Below, in pieces: positions 7,991-22,900 of a DNA stretch of 64,000 nt (position 1 is its first letter; each line of letters opens with the position of its first letter). The stretch spans positions 62,001 to 126,000 of the forward strand of contig NZ_JBEYUS010000009.1 in assembly GCF_040643635.1 (NCBI RefSeq), written 5' to 3'. The stretch is from Saccharopolyspora_C sp040643635 (GTDB taxonomy: Bacteria; Actinomycetota; Actinomycetes; Mycobacteriales; Pseudonocardiaceae). The notes under the pieces are model-generated. The model was not told where the DNA came from and made no database searches. It saw only the letters and a program-made list of their open reading frames with translations. Position numbers and translations under genes: made by a program.

Positions 7991-10900
7991 CCGACGATCA
8001 GCGAGGTCAAGGGCCCCGGCGACCTGAAGATCCCCAGCCCGGGCGAGATCGGCGGCGACAAGTCCGGCGGCGACGCCACGGGCGACAAGAAGGGCACCGG
8101 CGGGGCGCGGGACGGCGAGTCCTCGACGAACACCTCCAGCGACGGGCCGCCGAGCTACGAGGAGGCGACCCAGGGCCCGCCGTCGTACGCGGAGGCCAAC
8201 GGCGAGGGGACCGCGGGCGCCGGGCAGGGCGGCCACGATTCGAGCGGGCAGTCGGATTCGAGCGGTCGGTCGGATTCGAGTGGCCGGTCCGACTCCAGCG
8301 GTCAGTCGGATTCGAGTGGCCGGTCCGACTCCAGCGGCCGGTCCGATTCCAGCGGGCAGTCCGATTCGGCTGGTCGGACGGATTCCAGCGGTCGCTCCGA
8401 TTCGAGCGGTCAGTCCGACTCCAGCGGCCGGTCCGACTCCAGCGGGCAGTCCTCCTCGACGAACACCGGGTCCGGGCAGTCGGAATCCACGGGCTCGCGC
8501 GACAGCCTGGTGGACTCGAACCGGGACAGCGCGGGGCAGCAGGAGTCCTCCTCGCGGGACGTGAGCCACGGCGGCACGAACATCGGCTCGGTGTTCGGGA
8601 ACTCCGCGCCGGTGGCCACCGAGTCGACCGGGATCGGCTCGGCCGACGGCGGCACGTCCTCGGAGAGCTCCGGGACCTCGACCTCGCACAGCAGCGGGTC
8701 CGGCCAGTCCTCCTCGACCGGCGGCTCCGATTCGACCGGGTCGCAGTCGACCTCGCAGTCCAACGACTCCTCCTCGTCCAACCAGGGCCAGGCCGTCGCG
8801 CACGGCGGCTTCGGGCAGTCGCAGAGCACCTCCGGCGGGCAGGTCGGGGGCGCGGCGAACTCGACGGCGGGCACGAGCACCTCGGGTTCCACCACGTCGT
8901 CCGCGCCGAGCTCCAGCACGACGTCCTCCAGCACGACGTCCTCCAGCACGAGCGGTCCGAGCACGGCCGCCACCGGCGGCCCGAGCACGACGGCGACCGG
9001 ACCCGGAACCACGGCCACCGGTCCGGGCACGACCGTCACCGGTCCGGGCACGACCGCCACCGGTCCCGGAACCACCGCTACGGGTCCTGGCACGACCGCG
9101 ACGGGGCCGGGTACGACCGCGACGGGGCCTGGCACGACCGCGACGGGGCCGGGCACGACCGCCACGGGACCGAACACCACGGCGACCGGGCCGAACACGA
9201 CCGCGACGGGCCCGAACTCGACCGCCACCGGTCCGAACTCGACGGCCACGGGGCCCGGCACGACGGCCACCGGTCCGAGCACGACCAGCACCGGCGGCCC
9301 GAGCACCAGCACGACGGGCGGGCAGACCGGCACCACCGGCGGGCAGACCAGCACCACGGGCGGGCAGACCTCGTCGACCAACCCGTCGACCGCGGCCACC
9401 GGCCCCGGGCAGTCGCAGAGCACCCCGGGCGGCGACCGGACCGGGACGCAGGGCGGTCCGAACCAGACCTCGACCACGAACCCGAACGGCTCGACGGTCA
9501 TCGGCTCGGACGGCACGACCTCGTCGACCGAGGCGGACGGCGGGCCGAGCAGCACCGACGGCCGGTCGAACGAGATCGACGGCTCCGACCGGCAGGACGT
9601 CGGCGGGGGCCGGGCCGACTCCGGGTTCCGCGACGACGTCCAGAACTCGCGCGACGAGTCGCAGTCGTTGCGTGACGATGCACAGACTTCGCGGGAGGAA
9701 TCCCCGTCCTCGCGCGAGGAATCGCAGAGCTCCCGGGACGAGTCGGATTCCCGCGAAGAGCAGGCTTCGCGGGACGAGTCGAACTTCCGCGAGGAGCAGG
9801 GCTCCCGGGACGACGAGTCGACCACCGACCCCGCGCAGTCCAGGGACGACTCGGCCGAGCTCACCGAATCCGACCGGCCGGAGTCCGAACGCACCCCGGA
9901 TTCCCGCGCGGACGAAGCGGAATCCGGCCGGGACCAGCGCGAGGACTCCGCCGCGCCTGCCCCGGTGCAGGGCCAGCACCAGTCGGGCGGCCAGTCCGGC
10001 AACCAGGCGACCAACCAGCCGGGGCGCGGGGCGGCCACCACCCCGCAGGCGGGCGGCGAGGCGCGCGCTCCGCAGTCCGGCGCGGTCACCGGAGGCAGGC
10101 AGGACACCGCCGCGCCCCCCGCGCGCACCAGCGGCGAACCGGACTCCACCGCGGCGAACCCGACGAGCGAGCAGCGGCCCGACACCACCGCCACCCCGGA
10201 AGTGGACCCCGCCACCGAGTCCCGGTCCGAGTCCGCGCCGCGCACCGAATCCGCGGGCCGCCCGGACACCACCGCCGAGCCGGAGACCGGGGCCACCCGC
10301 TCCGACGGCTCCACCGAGCAGTCCGGCCGCACCGAGGACGCCGAGCCGACCCGCGCGGAGGACGCCGAGCCGACCCGCGCGGACGCCGAGCAGCCGACCC
10401 GCGCGCAGGACGAGCAGCCCGCTCGCGACGCGGACGCGGAGCGCGCCGACCCGGTCGCGTCCACGACGCCGAACCAGACGACGCCGAACCAGACCGGCAA
10501 CCAGTCGACGCCGAACCAGGGCACCAACCAGAGCACGCAGAACCAGGCGAACCCGAACCAGGCGAACCCCGGCCAGACCACGCCGAACCAGCCGGGCCAG
10601 CAGCCCGGCGGGCGCCCGAACGTCACCTCGCAGCAGGACCCGGGCCAGGCGCGCGGCGGCGACCAGACCGCTACCCGCGGCGGCGACTCCCGCGGCCCGG
10701 CCACCGAGAGCAGCAGCCCGAACCGCAGCCAGGACACCAACCGCGGCCAGGACTCCACCCGCACCCAGGACGGGGAGCGCGGGCTCAACGTCACCACGCC
10801 CGACCAGCGCACCGCCTCGACCACCTCGCGCCCCGGCTCCACCGGCACCTCGCACACCCGCGAGGGCGGCAGGCAGGACCCGCCGCTGCCGCCGGTGTTC

Positions 10901-13900
10901 GCCGCGCTGCTCACCGATCCCGACCTGGTGCCCGCGCCGATCCCGGATGCGCCGCGCGCGCCGCAGGGCGGCAGGCTGAACGGCCCCGCCCAGCAGGATG
11001 GGACGCCGCTGCGCATCCCGGCCCCGGACGAGGTCGTGGTGGGCCTGGGCCCGCAGGGCGGTCGGTCGCTGGTGATGGGCGGCGATCCGCCCGCGCAGCG
11101 CACCGCGACCACCGAGGGCGACGCGGCGGCGGGCACCTCGTTCGCCAGGGACGTCCCGCTGTCCGAGGACCTGGAGTCCGCCGCCCGCTCCTACAGCAAG
11201 CTCGCCGCGGGCCGCACCCGCGAGCTGCTGGACACCGCGGCCGTCCTGCTCAGCCGGGCCGGTGAGATCCCCGGCAAGGTGCCGACCGTCCTGTGGGAAG
11301 CCGTCGCGGCGCGGATCGCGAAGGGCGAGCACGGGCGCGCGGACGAGCTCGTCCAGCGCTACGTGCACGAGAAGGAGTCGCTGGGCGGCGAGCAGGCCGC
11401 GCGGACCGGCCGCCCCGACTCGGACACCCCGCCGATGTCCCCTGTGGACGGTCCGCGGCGCGGTGCGTTCGACGAGGTCCCGGGCGGCCCGAAGGACGGC
11501 GAGAGCCGCAACCGCGGCACCGACGACGTCGACGGGTCCGGCAAGCGCGGGGACGACGCCGAGGACGGGCGCGGATCCGATCGCGGTGAGGACGGCAAGC
11601 GGTCCGACGACGACGGCGCGAAGGACTCGGAGCAGGCGAAGAAGGACGCCGAGGACGAGGCGAAGAAGACCCCGAAGCCGGTCCGGGAGATCCGGGAGGC
11701 GCTGCCGGACTACGTGCGCCGCGGCCAGTCCCTCGGCCCGATCGAGCAGATCGGCGCCACCCGTCGCGCGAACCTGCCGCAGGACACCCGGACGCTGGAG
11801 TTCAGCGGCCCCGACGTGGTCGCCCACCTCAACAGCCTGCTGCCCGGCGGCAAGGGCAAGTGGGAGGACACCGGCATCGTCCAGCGCCGCGTGGACAACG
11901 CGGTGCACAGCCTGGTCGGTTCCGGCGACACGTTCACCGTCCGCAAGGGCGGCAAGTTCTACGAGCTGCTGGTCAAGGCCACCCCGCAGTTCGACGAGAT
12001 GAAGTCGGTGAAGCCCTCCGACGAGTCCATCAAGGCGAGCACCAAGACCGAGAAGTCCACCTCGCACACCAGCAGCGAATCCCGGGACAAGGCGTTCTCC
12101 CCGCAGCTGGCGATCACCTCGGTGCCCGGCGTCTACGTGTACGTGAACCCGACCGTGCCCGGCGGCTTCTCCGAGACGCACCTGTCGGAGCAGAGCCAGA
12201 AGTACGGCAGCGGCCACAAGTACGCCATCAAGGAACTGCACGACGTCGAAGTGCCGATGAAGTTCGAGTTCTCGCTGCGCGACAGCAAGAACCAGGTCGT
12301 GACCCCGCCCGGCGTCGGACGCGACGTCGTCGGCCCGACCGCGAACCGCACGCTGGAACCGCACAGCGTCTCGGAGACGGCGGACGTGGCGCTGCGGGTG
12401 CCGATCGGGCTCTCCAACGGCCGCTCCATCGGCAACGTGCTCGCGGACTCGCACGCGCACCTGGACAGCTTCCACCAGTCGCTGAACCAGCGGCGCCAGG
12501 TGAAGCTCGCCGAGCAGGGCGTGCACGAGCTGGGCGAGCTCGGCGAGGCGGGCAGCCGCGCCGTCCGGGACTCGGCGCCGATCGGCGTCACCATCCACAC
12601 CGGCCCGTTCGCCGGTTCGTTCTTCACCCAGGTGCAGCAGATCCTGGGCAAGAGATTCCGGGACGAGACCGCCGTCGACGCGCACGGCAGACCCGCCCTG
12701 CAGGAGTTCCTGCACAAGGACGGCATCACCGAGCGGTTGCCGGAGATGACGGTCTTCGAGGGTGCGCACCCCGAGGCGGGGTGGGTGCAGTCCGGCGAGA
12801 TCTACAAGGGCCGCAATCTCTCGCTGTTCCGCTCCCACCCCGGCACGAAGATCGAGATGCGGGCGGTGGCGACCTGGATCAAGGTCGGCCACGAGCACGC
12901 GGACGTGACGCACTCCGATTCGCAGACCGCCACGTTCGGCAGCAAGGACGTCCGCAAGACGGACCGCTCCGGCGGGCTCAACGCGATCGCGGGCCCCGGT
13001 GTCGTCGCGGGCCCGTTCCGGGTCGTGGCGGGACCGAACGCCGGGTTCAACATCGGCCGGGCCAACGAGCAGAGCATCAACCGCTCCACCGAGGTCACCC
13101 ACACCGTCGACACCACGGGTGAGGCCGCCCGGTACCAGCTCGGCTACAAGATGCAGGTCCGCAAGCTCGGCGGCGAGCCGGTCACGCTGGACGGCATCGT
13201 CGCCGCCGACGTGCTCGGCGACCGCGGCAAGGCGGCCGAGGCCGGGCTGTTCGACGGGACCCCGCTGGCCGACGCGCACCGCCCGGAGACCTTCCGCTCC
13301 GGTGCCGAGCGCACCCACTTCCTGCCGGAGTCGGTCGAGAACGGCCACGCGTTCATCGGCAGGCTCACCGACCTGCCCGTCGGGCGCGATCTGTACAACG
13401 GGCTGGCGGACCTGCTGCGGGACATCCCGCTGCGCGGGCGGGTGCGGCTGGACCAGAACATGTTCATCCGGCAGTTCGACGACCAGGCCTTCGCGAAGGG
13501 CCTGTCGGCGAAGATCGCCGACGTGCTCAAGCGCGGGCGCAACCTCGCCGACATCCTCGCCGACGAGGAGGTCGTCAAGCAGCTCGTCCCGCACATGGTC
13601 GACGGGGCGCTGCACCTGCCGCTGAAGCGGGAATCGCTGCTGAACGACTACGTCTCCGTCGTGCGGCTGTCGATGGAGACCAGCAACATCCGCGACGGCG
13701 AACCGGTCCGGTCCGGGGGCGAGTCCTTCGGGGGCGCCCGGCTGGACGGCGACGCGACGCCGGAGGGCACCGGCGGGCGTTCCGGGGAGGACTCCGGCAG
13801 CGGCGCGAAGGACGGCGGTGCGAAGGACGGCAGCGGTTCCCGGGACGGCGCGAAGGACGGCGCCGAGGACGGGAAGTCGAAGAGCGACGGCGCGCTCAAC

Positions 13901-16900
13901 ACCAGCCGGAAGGTCACCGACGAGACCACGGTGAAGAGCAGCCGGTTCCGCAAGCGCGGCCTCATCGGCGGCATCCAGGCCCGGCTGTACGCCTCGCTGG
14001 GCATCGGGTCCTACGTGCTCAACGGCGGCTACCGCGCCGAGGGCAACCGGACCCGCAGGCGGGGCTTCGAGTTCGGCCGGGAGACCGCCGTCGAGCGCAA
14101 GCGCGGTGGCAGCATCGCCCCGGACGGCAAGCTCACCGACGACCGGCTGCGCTCGTTCCGCGCGGACCTCGACTTCAAGGCCGAGGTCCTCTCGTACAAG
14201 CGGCCCAGCGAGGGGATGCGCCGCATCCGTCCGCAGCGCCCCGGCAGGCACGTGCCGGTGTTCCAGGAGCTGACCAGCGACTTCCCGGTCGACCTGACCT
14301 CCAACGAGCGGTCCAGGCAGAAGCCGAACCCGCACGCCGCCGAGCCGATCACCAAGCGGGTCGACGCCCGCTTCGTGGTGCCGGAGAGCCTCGTCAGCGA
14401 GGAGGACCCGCTGGCGGTGACGCACTTCGAGGAGGGCTCACCGAACGCGCAGGTCGAGCAGATCGGTTCTCCGCCCGCGCCGCACCAGATGCCCCCGGGC
14501 GGGAGCCGCACGCTCGACGGCGCCCAGCTGGTCGGGTTCACCGGCGGCAAGATCCTGCGCCAGATGGCGACCGACCTGCTCAGCCAGGTCACCCGCAACG
14601 ACCCGATCGTCCGGTTCCCCGTCCCGGAGATCACCAGCCCGATCGCGCACATGCTCGGGGCGGACCGCATCGAGGGCGATCCGCGGCTGTTCAGCAGGCC
14701 GCGCACCACCTCGATCTCCTACACGCGGGCGCGGCGCGACCTGGCCGTCGAGATGGGCACCTCGTTCAAGCCGGTGCTCGACACCGCAAGCCCGATCACC
14801 CGCAGCGAGTACGAGCAGGCCACCCGGGAGCTCACCGGCAAGGCCAACGCGGGGCGCACCACCGGTTGGAGCGTGAACCACGGCGGCTACGTCGGCGCGG
14901 TGTTCACCGGCCCGTTCGGGCAGGGCGTCAAGACCGGCACGCACGACGTGGACGGGCTCGGCGTCGGCGTCATCAACGTGCAGCCCTACACCCAGTCGAT
15001 GGGCGCGGAGACCTCGCGTTCGCTGGAGAGCGGGCAGAAGCTCACCGTCGAGACCGCGCCGGAGAAGGTGTACCTGGCGCGGGTCAAGGTGCACGCCGGC
15101 ATGGTCGCGGAGGCCACCTACAAGGGGAACTTCGACCAGCTGGAGCTGTTCTCCCGGCCCGAACCGCGCCGCCGCGGGCAGTACGTGGAGCTGCCGGAGT
15201 CGCAGCTGGTGTGGCTGACCAAGGACCAGCTGGACGAGATCAGCCCCGGCCTCGGCGGGGAGCGCGGCGGCGATCCCGCGTCGTCGACGCCGCCCGGTTC
15301 GGATCCGGCCACCGGCGACCCGGCGCGGCGGAACGACCCCGCCGACGACACGACCTCCGACTCGTCCGGCTCCTCGGCGGGCGAGCACAGCACCACGTCC
15401 ACCAAGTCCCGCCCGGACGCGTCGCTGACGCTGCCGCCGAGCCTGGACCCGAACCGCGCGGTGCGGCCGTCCTTCGGCCTCGGCGGCATCATCGACCCGG
15501 TCGACCTGGCGAACCAGCTCGGCGAGATCCGGGAGAACCTGAGCCGGGAGCTCGGCGAGGACGTCGCCGCGGCGCTGCTGCCCGACACCTCCGCGGGCAA
15601 CCCGCGGAACAACCACGCGTCGCTGCAGGCGCTGCTCACCGACATCAACAACTCGGTGGAGCAGGCGCTCAACGGCGGCGAGCGGACCACGCTGCGCTAC
15701 GAGCGCCGGTTCAAGGGCAACACCTACCGGTTCAACCTGGAAGCCGACTTCCTGCCCGACCACGGCCCGGGTTCGATCCGGCACGTCGAGAAGCTCAAGG
15801 TCACCAACCTCGCCAGCACCGCCCTGGAGAAGGTCCGCACCAGCGGCCGGACGCTGCTGACCACGATGTTCGCCGGTCGGCTCGGCGTGCGCGGCACCGA
15901 GATCCCGCCGAGCGACCCGCAGGCCAGGCAGACCGAGCACACCGGGCTGGGCGCGGCGGGCGTCGGCATCACCCCGCAGGCGCGCTGGGGCAACCGCACC
16001 CAGCAGCTGACCAACAAGGACGAGGTCGGGCACGAGCGGTCCGCGGAGACCAGCGGCCCCGTCGCCGAGCACGGCGGCCGGCTGCGGCTGAACCTCCAGG
16101 TCGCGCACGGCGACGGCCCGGCCACGCACGCGATCTCGGTGGACCGGCCGGTCACGGTGACCAAGCTGGCCGAGGAGGCGCTGCCGCTGCCGGACGGCAC
16201 CCGCTACGGGCAGCTGAGCCACCGCTCGACGCTGGCCGCCGAGCAGATGACCTCGGACGCGCTGAACGCCTGGCGCGGCGAGGGCAAATTCACGCTGCCC
16301 ACCGCCGACGCGCACTGGGGCGAGCACTTCTTCGGCGACATCGACGAACTCGTCCAGGCGGGGCGCGGCGCGCTGACCGACTCCGGGGCCGAGATCCCGC
16401 GGGACGTCGACAGCGCGCTGGCGATCGCGATCACCGTGGCGCAGCTGCGCTCGCGGCTGCCCGACCAGCTCGACGGCGTCTTCACGGTGCCGATGCCGGA
16501 CCTGAACCGGACGCTGGAGTTCCACGCCCGCGTGCCGGAGACCCCGAAGTTCGCGAGCACCAGCGGCTCGGTGAAGTTCGAGGGCAAGACCAAGCCGAAG
16601 GACGAGCGGACCTCCGAGGTCGAGTCCGGGCACACCACGGAGCTGCGCACCACCGAGCCGTGGGGCTGGGGCGGCAACACGCAGCCCGCGGACAAGAGCC
16701 CCTACGCGTTCGGCCAGAACTCCGGCTACGCGGCGCGCGACCTGGTGGCGCTGTCCTCGCGCGACCCCGCCAAGCTGCTGCAGAGCGGGGAACTGCACTC
16801 GGAGGACGCGGCGCGGATGCCGATCTCCGACAAGATCATCCACAACGAGGAGACGGTCACCAGGGCGCTGCTGAGCGGCCTGGAGTTCCGCGTCATCGCC

Positions 16901-19900
16901 CGCGAGACCGGCGGCGCGTTCCAGTTCGGCGAGCCCAAGGTCGGCGGCCGCAGCGTCGGTTTCCGCGACGCCTTCGTCTCCCGGCTGTGGGACGACGACG
17001 CGACCGCGCGCACCGGGCACGCGATCTCCCCGGACCTCATCCAGGCCACCAAGGACCTCGCCACCAAGGGCGAGGAGTGGTCCAAGGCGGACAAGGCCCT
17101 CAAGGGCGCGCTGGAGGCCGACGGCTTCGCCGGCCCCAGCCGCACCGGCGAGACCGAGGCGGTCGCCAAGGCGCAGGAGGCCGAGTCCCACGCCCGGTCC
17201 GAGTACTCGAAGGCCAAGCGCACCTGGGACCAGCTGACCCAGGCCGAGCACGAGCGCGATGCGCGCACCCGCGAGGAAGCCCGGATCAGCGAGCGCCACG
17301 CCGCGCAGGACCGCGCCGAGCGGGCCGCCGACCCGGGCTCGCAGTACCGGCTGCCGCCGATCCGCCGCGCCTCGGTCGCCGACGACCTGCTCAGCGGCTG
17401 GGAAGACGTCATCAACTACGGGCGGCCCAGCACCTCGCGCACGCACGGGCCCGCGTTGCCGCGCATCCCGGAGGAGATCGAGCTCAGCGACCTGCCGCCG
17501 CGCGGCACCCGCGGTGGCGGCGACCTCGCCGGACCGCCCGCAGCGGTCCCGACGCCGCCGGGGGAGAACTCCGGGCGGAGCGGCGACGGTGCGAACCGCG
17601 GGGACGACGCGAACCCGGGCGAGGAGTCGAACCGCCGCGGGGAGGAGTCGAACCGCCGGGACGAGGAGTCGAACCGCGGAGACGAGTCGAACCGCCGCGA
17701 CGACGCCACCACCCGCGGCGGCGAGGACTCGCCGCGGCGCGGCCGGGACCGGAGCGGCACCCAGGACAGCTTCGACTTCGCCCACGACCCGGAAGCCCAG
17801 CAGTGGCGCCGGATGCTGGGCTTCTCCGAGCGGGACATCGCGCAGCAGGACGCCGCGCACAACCTCGGCACCCTGGACGAGGTCGGCCCGCTCGGCGAGG
17901 TCGAACTGGACTCGCTGCCCAGCCGCTCCACCGACTCGGACGGGGCGCCCCCCACCGACCAGGACGGCTCGTCCCGCCCGGCCCCCGAGCGCCGGGTGCA
18001 GATGGGCGGCGAGCCGGTCGCCCCGCACCGCGCGGTGGTCGACGCGCTCAACGACGCCGCCGCCGAGCACTCCCGCAGCGGCCGCGAGCCGGAACCGCGC
18101 ACCGAACTGCTCGGCCCGGACGTGTTCGGGCGGCGCGCCCCCGAAGCGGCGCCCGAGTTTCTCACCGGGCACGACTACTCGAACCTGCCCGCGGACCGCA
18201 CCACCAGCCTGTTCCGGGCGCTGGACATGGCGCGCCCGGAGGGCCGCCCGACGCACGCCGAGATGGCGCCGGACGCGCTGGCCCCCGAGCCCGGTTCGGT
18301 GATCACCTCGCACCGCTCGCCGACGCAGCGGGCCCGGTGGGCGCCGCGTCCTCCGGTGCCGCTGCCGGAGACGCTGGAGATGCCGCGGCTGGCGCACCAC
18401 GTCTGGCTGGGCGGCCCGCTGTCCGGCACGGGCAGGCACGGCATCCACCGGGAGGGCATCGGCGAGTCCGCCGACACGCACGCCGGTCAGCTGGACACGG
18501 TGCTGTGGACGGACGTGCCGCGCTCGCAGTTCGAGGCGGCCGACGCGCACACCGGCCCGATGGCCGCCGACCACCCGCTCGCGCAGGTCCGCGACATGCT
18601 CGACTGGGCGCGGCAGCACGACGTGAAGCTGGTCAACCTGGACGAGGTCTCCAACGCGGAGAGCCCGCTGCCCGGCCACGAGTTCATCGCGAGCGAGCGG
18701 GCCAAGATGACCCAGGCCGGCAGCGCGGGCGCCAGCGACCTCGCCCGGCCGGCGATCATCCACGAGTTCGGCGGCGTCTACGTGGACGGCGACAGCGCGC
18801 TGCGGAACCCGCAGAGCGTGTTCGACGTGGCGCTCACCAGCCCCGAGGGGTTCGCCTTCCACGTCGACACCGAGCGGGGTTTCTCCAGCAACTCGGTGGT
18901 CGCGGCCCCGCGGCAGCACCCGGCGATGCGGGCCTACCTGGACACCATGATCGGGAAGTACGAGAAGCCGTACTCCGAGGTGGTGGACTCCGAGCTGCGC
19001 GGCGCCAGGCCGGAGGACTTCAAAGACTCGATGCTCGCGATGCGGCGCAACTCGATCCTGCAGCGCAGCGGGCCGGAGAACCTCGACGAGTTCGCCCGGT
19101 CCCTGGGCTACCGGGACTCCATCGACCTGCCCGCGCTCAAGGACGTCGACGTGCGCAGCGCCGGGACCTGGATGTACCCGGCGCCCGAGCCGCACCCGCG
19201 GGTGTGGGACGCGGCGGCGACCGAGCGGTTCACCCAGAACGTCGTCCAGACCCTGGTGCGCGGCCTGCACAACCGGCCCGGCGAGCTGCTGCTCACCGAG
19301 GTCGGCGACGTGGTCAACACCCACCCGGACCCGGACCTGATCTGGAACTCGGCGATCACCTTCCTGGCCGAGCACCCGACCTTCGGTCCGATGATCGAGG
19401 GCGTCACCCTTTCCCGGTACGACTACGGGCGGCCCAACAACCACGAGCTGCCCGACCACGCCCACGAGCTGCTCAACGTCGACCACGACGACCCGTACGT
19501 CCACTACGGCGAAGTCGGCATGCCCACCCGCATCGAGAACCCCGGGCACCCGAGCCCGGACCCGGTGGAGATGGGCGGGCACCCGCTGGACGCGGTGCAG
19601 CCGCAGGGGACCGGCAAGGACCTCACCTTCGCCGACGTGGAGTTCGTGCCGCTGCCCGCGGGCAAGGACGGCGAGGCGATCGGCGTCGGCTTCCCCCGCT
19701 CCGACGTCGAGGCCGAGACGATGCGGCACGCGTTCGAGGCGGGCGCCGGGGACCGGGCCGCGCAGCTGTACGGCGCGCCCGCGGACGGCAAGAACTACTT
19801 CGTGGCGCCGCACTTCAAGGACGGCCACTTCACCGTCCGGGACCACGACGGCGCGCTGCACCGCCTCGACCACGAGCAGATGAGCAAGCTGCTGCTCAGC

Positions 19901-22900
19901 GCCGGTCGGCCCGGTCCGCAGTGGACGCAGGGCACGAACCTGCTGTGGCTGAGCTGCAACCTCGGTTCGCCGGAGCACTCCGGAGTCGGCCAAGGCCTGC
20001 ACTCGCTGCTGTCCGACCAGGTCGGGGAGCAGTACGCGCCCAGCGGCAAGCCGGAGCTGCTGGAGAGCGGCGGCGTGAACCTGCGCGGCACCGGCGACAT
20101 CACCCGCTTCGGGCCGAACGAGGCGGACCTGCCGAGCTACGGGGACCTGGACACCACCCCGGGCCACGGCGTCGAGATGGGCGGCACGCCCCCGCCCGCC
20201 GACCCGGAGCAGCGCAGGCTGCTCGGCTCCGCGCGGGACTCGGTGGCCGCCGCGCAGCGACACCTGGCGGCGCTGCCGCCGGACGCGCTGCCGGAGGCCC
20301 GCGCCCAGGTCGCCGCCTGGCGCCAGGCGTGGGCGGACGGCCAGGTCACCTCGCTGGGCCCGGACGCGCTGCGCTCCTTCGACCAGACCGCGCGGGACCT
20401 CGCGAGCGAGATCCGGGAGACCCGCTACGAGCAGCTGCTGGAGCAGCACGACACGGCGTCGGACCGGATCGCCGACGGCGTCGAGGAACCCCCGTTCCAC
20501 GAGGACGGCGTGCCCGGCGGCATCAGCTCGCGGCCCGGCGTGAAGGTGGGGCTGGAGCTGGAGTTCCAGCTCCCCGAGGCGGACCGCGAGCTGTTCGGCG
20601 CCAAGGTCTCCGACCTCGGCATGAAGCTCAACGCGGGCGGCTTCCTGGAGTGGAGCCCGGACACCCCGCTGCTCACCCCCGACCGGGTCCCGTCGGCGGA
20701 GCTGCACTCCCGCGGCAAGTGGGCGATGGTCGACGAGGTCGCCCACGAGAACGGCGTCGAGGTCATCTCGCCGATCCTGCGGCTGGACCAGCGGCCGGAC
20801 ATGTGGCTGGACGTCGAGGCGGTGCTCGACTCGGTGCAGGAGCACGGCGGCACCGCCGACAGCACCGGCGGTCACGTCAACATCAGCTTCGACCAGCCGC
20901 TCAACGCCCGCGAGTACCACCGGCTGGCGCAGCTGACCAAGTCGTTCGAGTCCGTGATGTACCGGCTCGGCAACTACCCGATGGGCCCGAACCAGCGCGC
21001 GCTGCACATGGTCGGCCCGAACCCGATCCCGCCGGACGCGTCCAAGGTCACCAGCCCGTCGGACGTCCGCTCGCTGAGCCGGGACAAGTACGACGCGGTC
21101 AGCTTCCGGCACGTGACCGGCGGCCCGGCGGACCGGGTGGAGTTCCGGTTCTGGTCGGGCAGCACGAAGGCGAGCGTGTGGCAGGCGCACGTGGAGCTCA
21201 GCGCCGCGATGCTGGCGGCGGCGAAGGACCCGTCGATCCAGACCCGGCTCGACGAGATGATGCGGGAACCGGAGCTGCTCGGCGTCGGCGGCGGTTCCGC
21301 GCTGCCGGACCTGATGAACCTGCTGGAAGTGCTGCCGCTGAGCCCGGCCGCGCAGGAGCAGGCGGTGCACCTGTTCGCGCTCACCGACGCGTGGGAGGAC
21401 ACCGGCGGCAACGACATCCACTGGCGCTCGCAGACGGTGGGCCTGCCCGACGGCGGGTTGTTCTTCCCGCACGACGGCAACACCATCGACTCCGCCGTCA
21501 AGGTGGCGCGGACCGTGCAGCCGCACCCGGACACCGACCTGGTGATGGGCACCCTGGACCCGGACACCGGCGACCTGAAGCTGTGGAACGGGGAGACCCT
21601 CGCCGGCAACGACCTCATCGACACGATGAGCCACCGGCGGATGGGGGACCGGAACGCGGTCGCGATGGCCATCTCCGGGGTCGCCGACGCGCCGTGGTTC
21701 CCCGAGCTGGTGCAGCACTTCGGCCAGCTGGGCAAGCCGGTGCTGACCGCGGGCAATCCGCTGCTCGGCCCGGAAGGCCACCTGGTCGCGGCCACCATGC
21801 AGGTCGGCGCGGACGGCCGGATGCGCCCGGGCCCGGACCCGGCCGGCTGGGTGGAGCACCGGCCGGAGGGTTCCCGCCCGACCGGGCAGTTCGACCTCGG
21901 GCACGCGATCGCCCAGGTCACCCGGCCCGCGCAGCCCGAGCACGCCCCCGCGGGCGTCGTCATGGGCGGGGAAGCCTCGCCGCGCACCAGCATCGACGAC
22001 CACTTCGCCGTGCCGGACCACGGCGACACCGCAGGCGCGCCGCACGACCCGGCCGCGGTCGACGGCATCGCGTCCGAGCCGGCCGGCGCGCGCACCGGGC
22101 ACGCCGACGAGACGGCGCCGCTGCCGGGCGAGGATTTCTCCGGGCAGGACCGGGACGGTGCGGACGACGCCCAGCCGCCGAGCGCCGACCCGCGCCAGCG
22201 GCGCGGCGTGGACAGCGCGGCGAACGACCCGGCCGCGGTGCGGGAGGTCGTCGCCGCCCTCGACGCCGCGAACGAGGCGCACTCGGGCGGGGAACGCGCA
22301 GGCGAGGCGGCCCCGCTGCTCGGCGAAGACCTGTTCGGCCTGCTGAGCCCGGACCCGACCCCGGATTTCCTGGCGGAACTGGACATCCCGGGGCTGGACA
22401 CCGCGAAGCTGCCCGCGCTGATCGACGCGCTGGACCTCTCGCAGGACGCCCCTACCGGCCGGATCACCCCCGACGGCCTCCAGAGCCGCCCCGACCAGGT
22501 GGTGGTCCGTCGGCTGTCGGAGGAAGCCCGGAAGGACTGGGCGCCCGGCCAGGTCGATCCGCTGCCCGAAACCGTCGAGATGCCCAAGCTGCTGCACAGC
22601 ATCTGGATGGGCAGCCCGGTGCAGGCGTCGACCGGCTCCGCCGAGGTGTTCCGCAACTTCGGCGAGGCCGCCGCCCGGTACGACGGCACCTCGGTGATGT
22701 GGACCGACATCCCGCGCGCCGAGTTCGACGCCACCCGCAGCACCGAACCACCCGCCGACGGTTCCCCGGACCCGCACGCAGGCACCCGGGAGATGCTCGA
22801 CTGGGCGCGGGACAACGGCGTCAAGCTGGTGAACATCAACGAGTTCTTCCACGCGGAGAACCCGATGGTGCTGGATCCGTACTTCCGCAGCGAAGTGCAG

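Noticed and set aside
8237..9292. A CRISPR-like or non-coding tandem array
   Set aside because: Periods of 18 and 21 bases are multiples of three, have no spacers and keep the peptide while varying wobble bases, so these are coding repeats.
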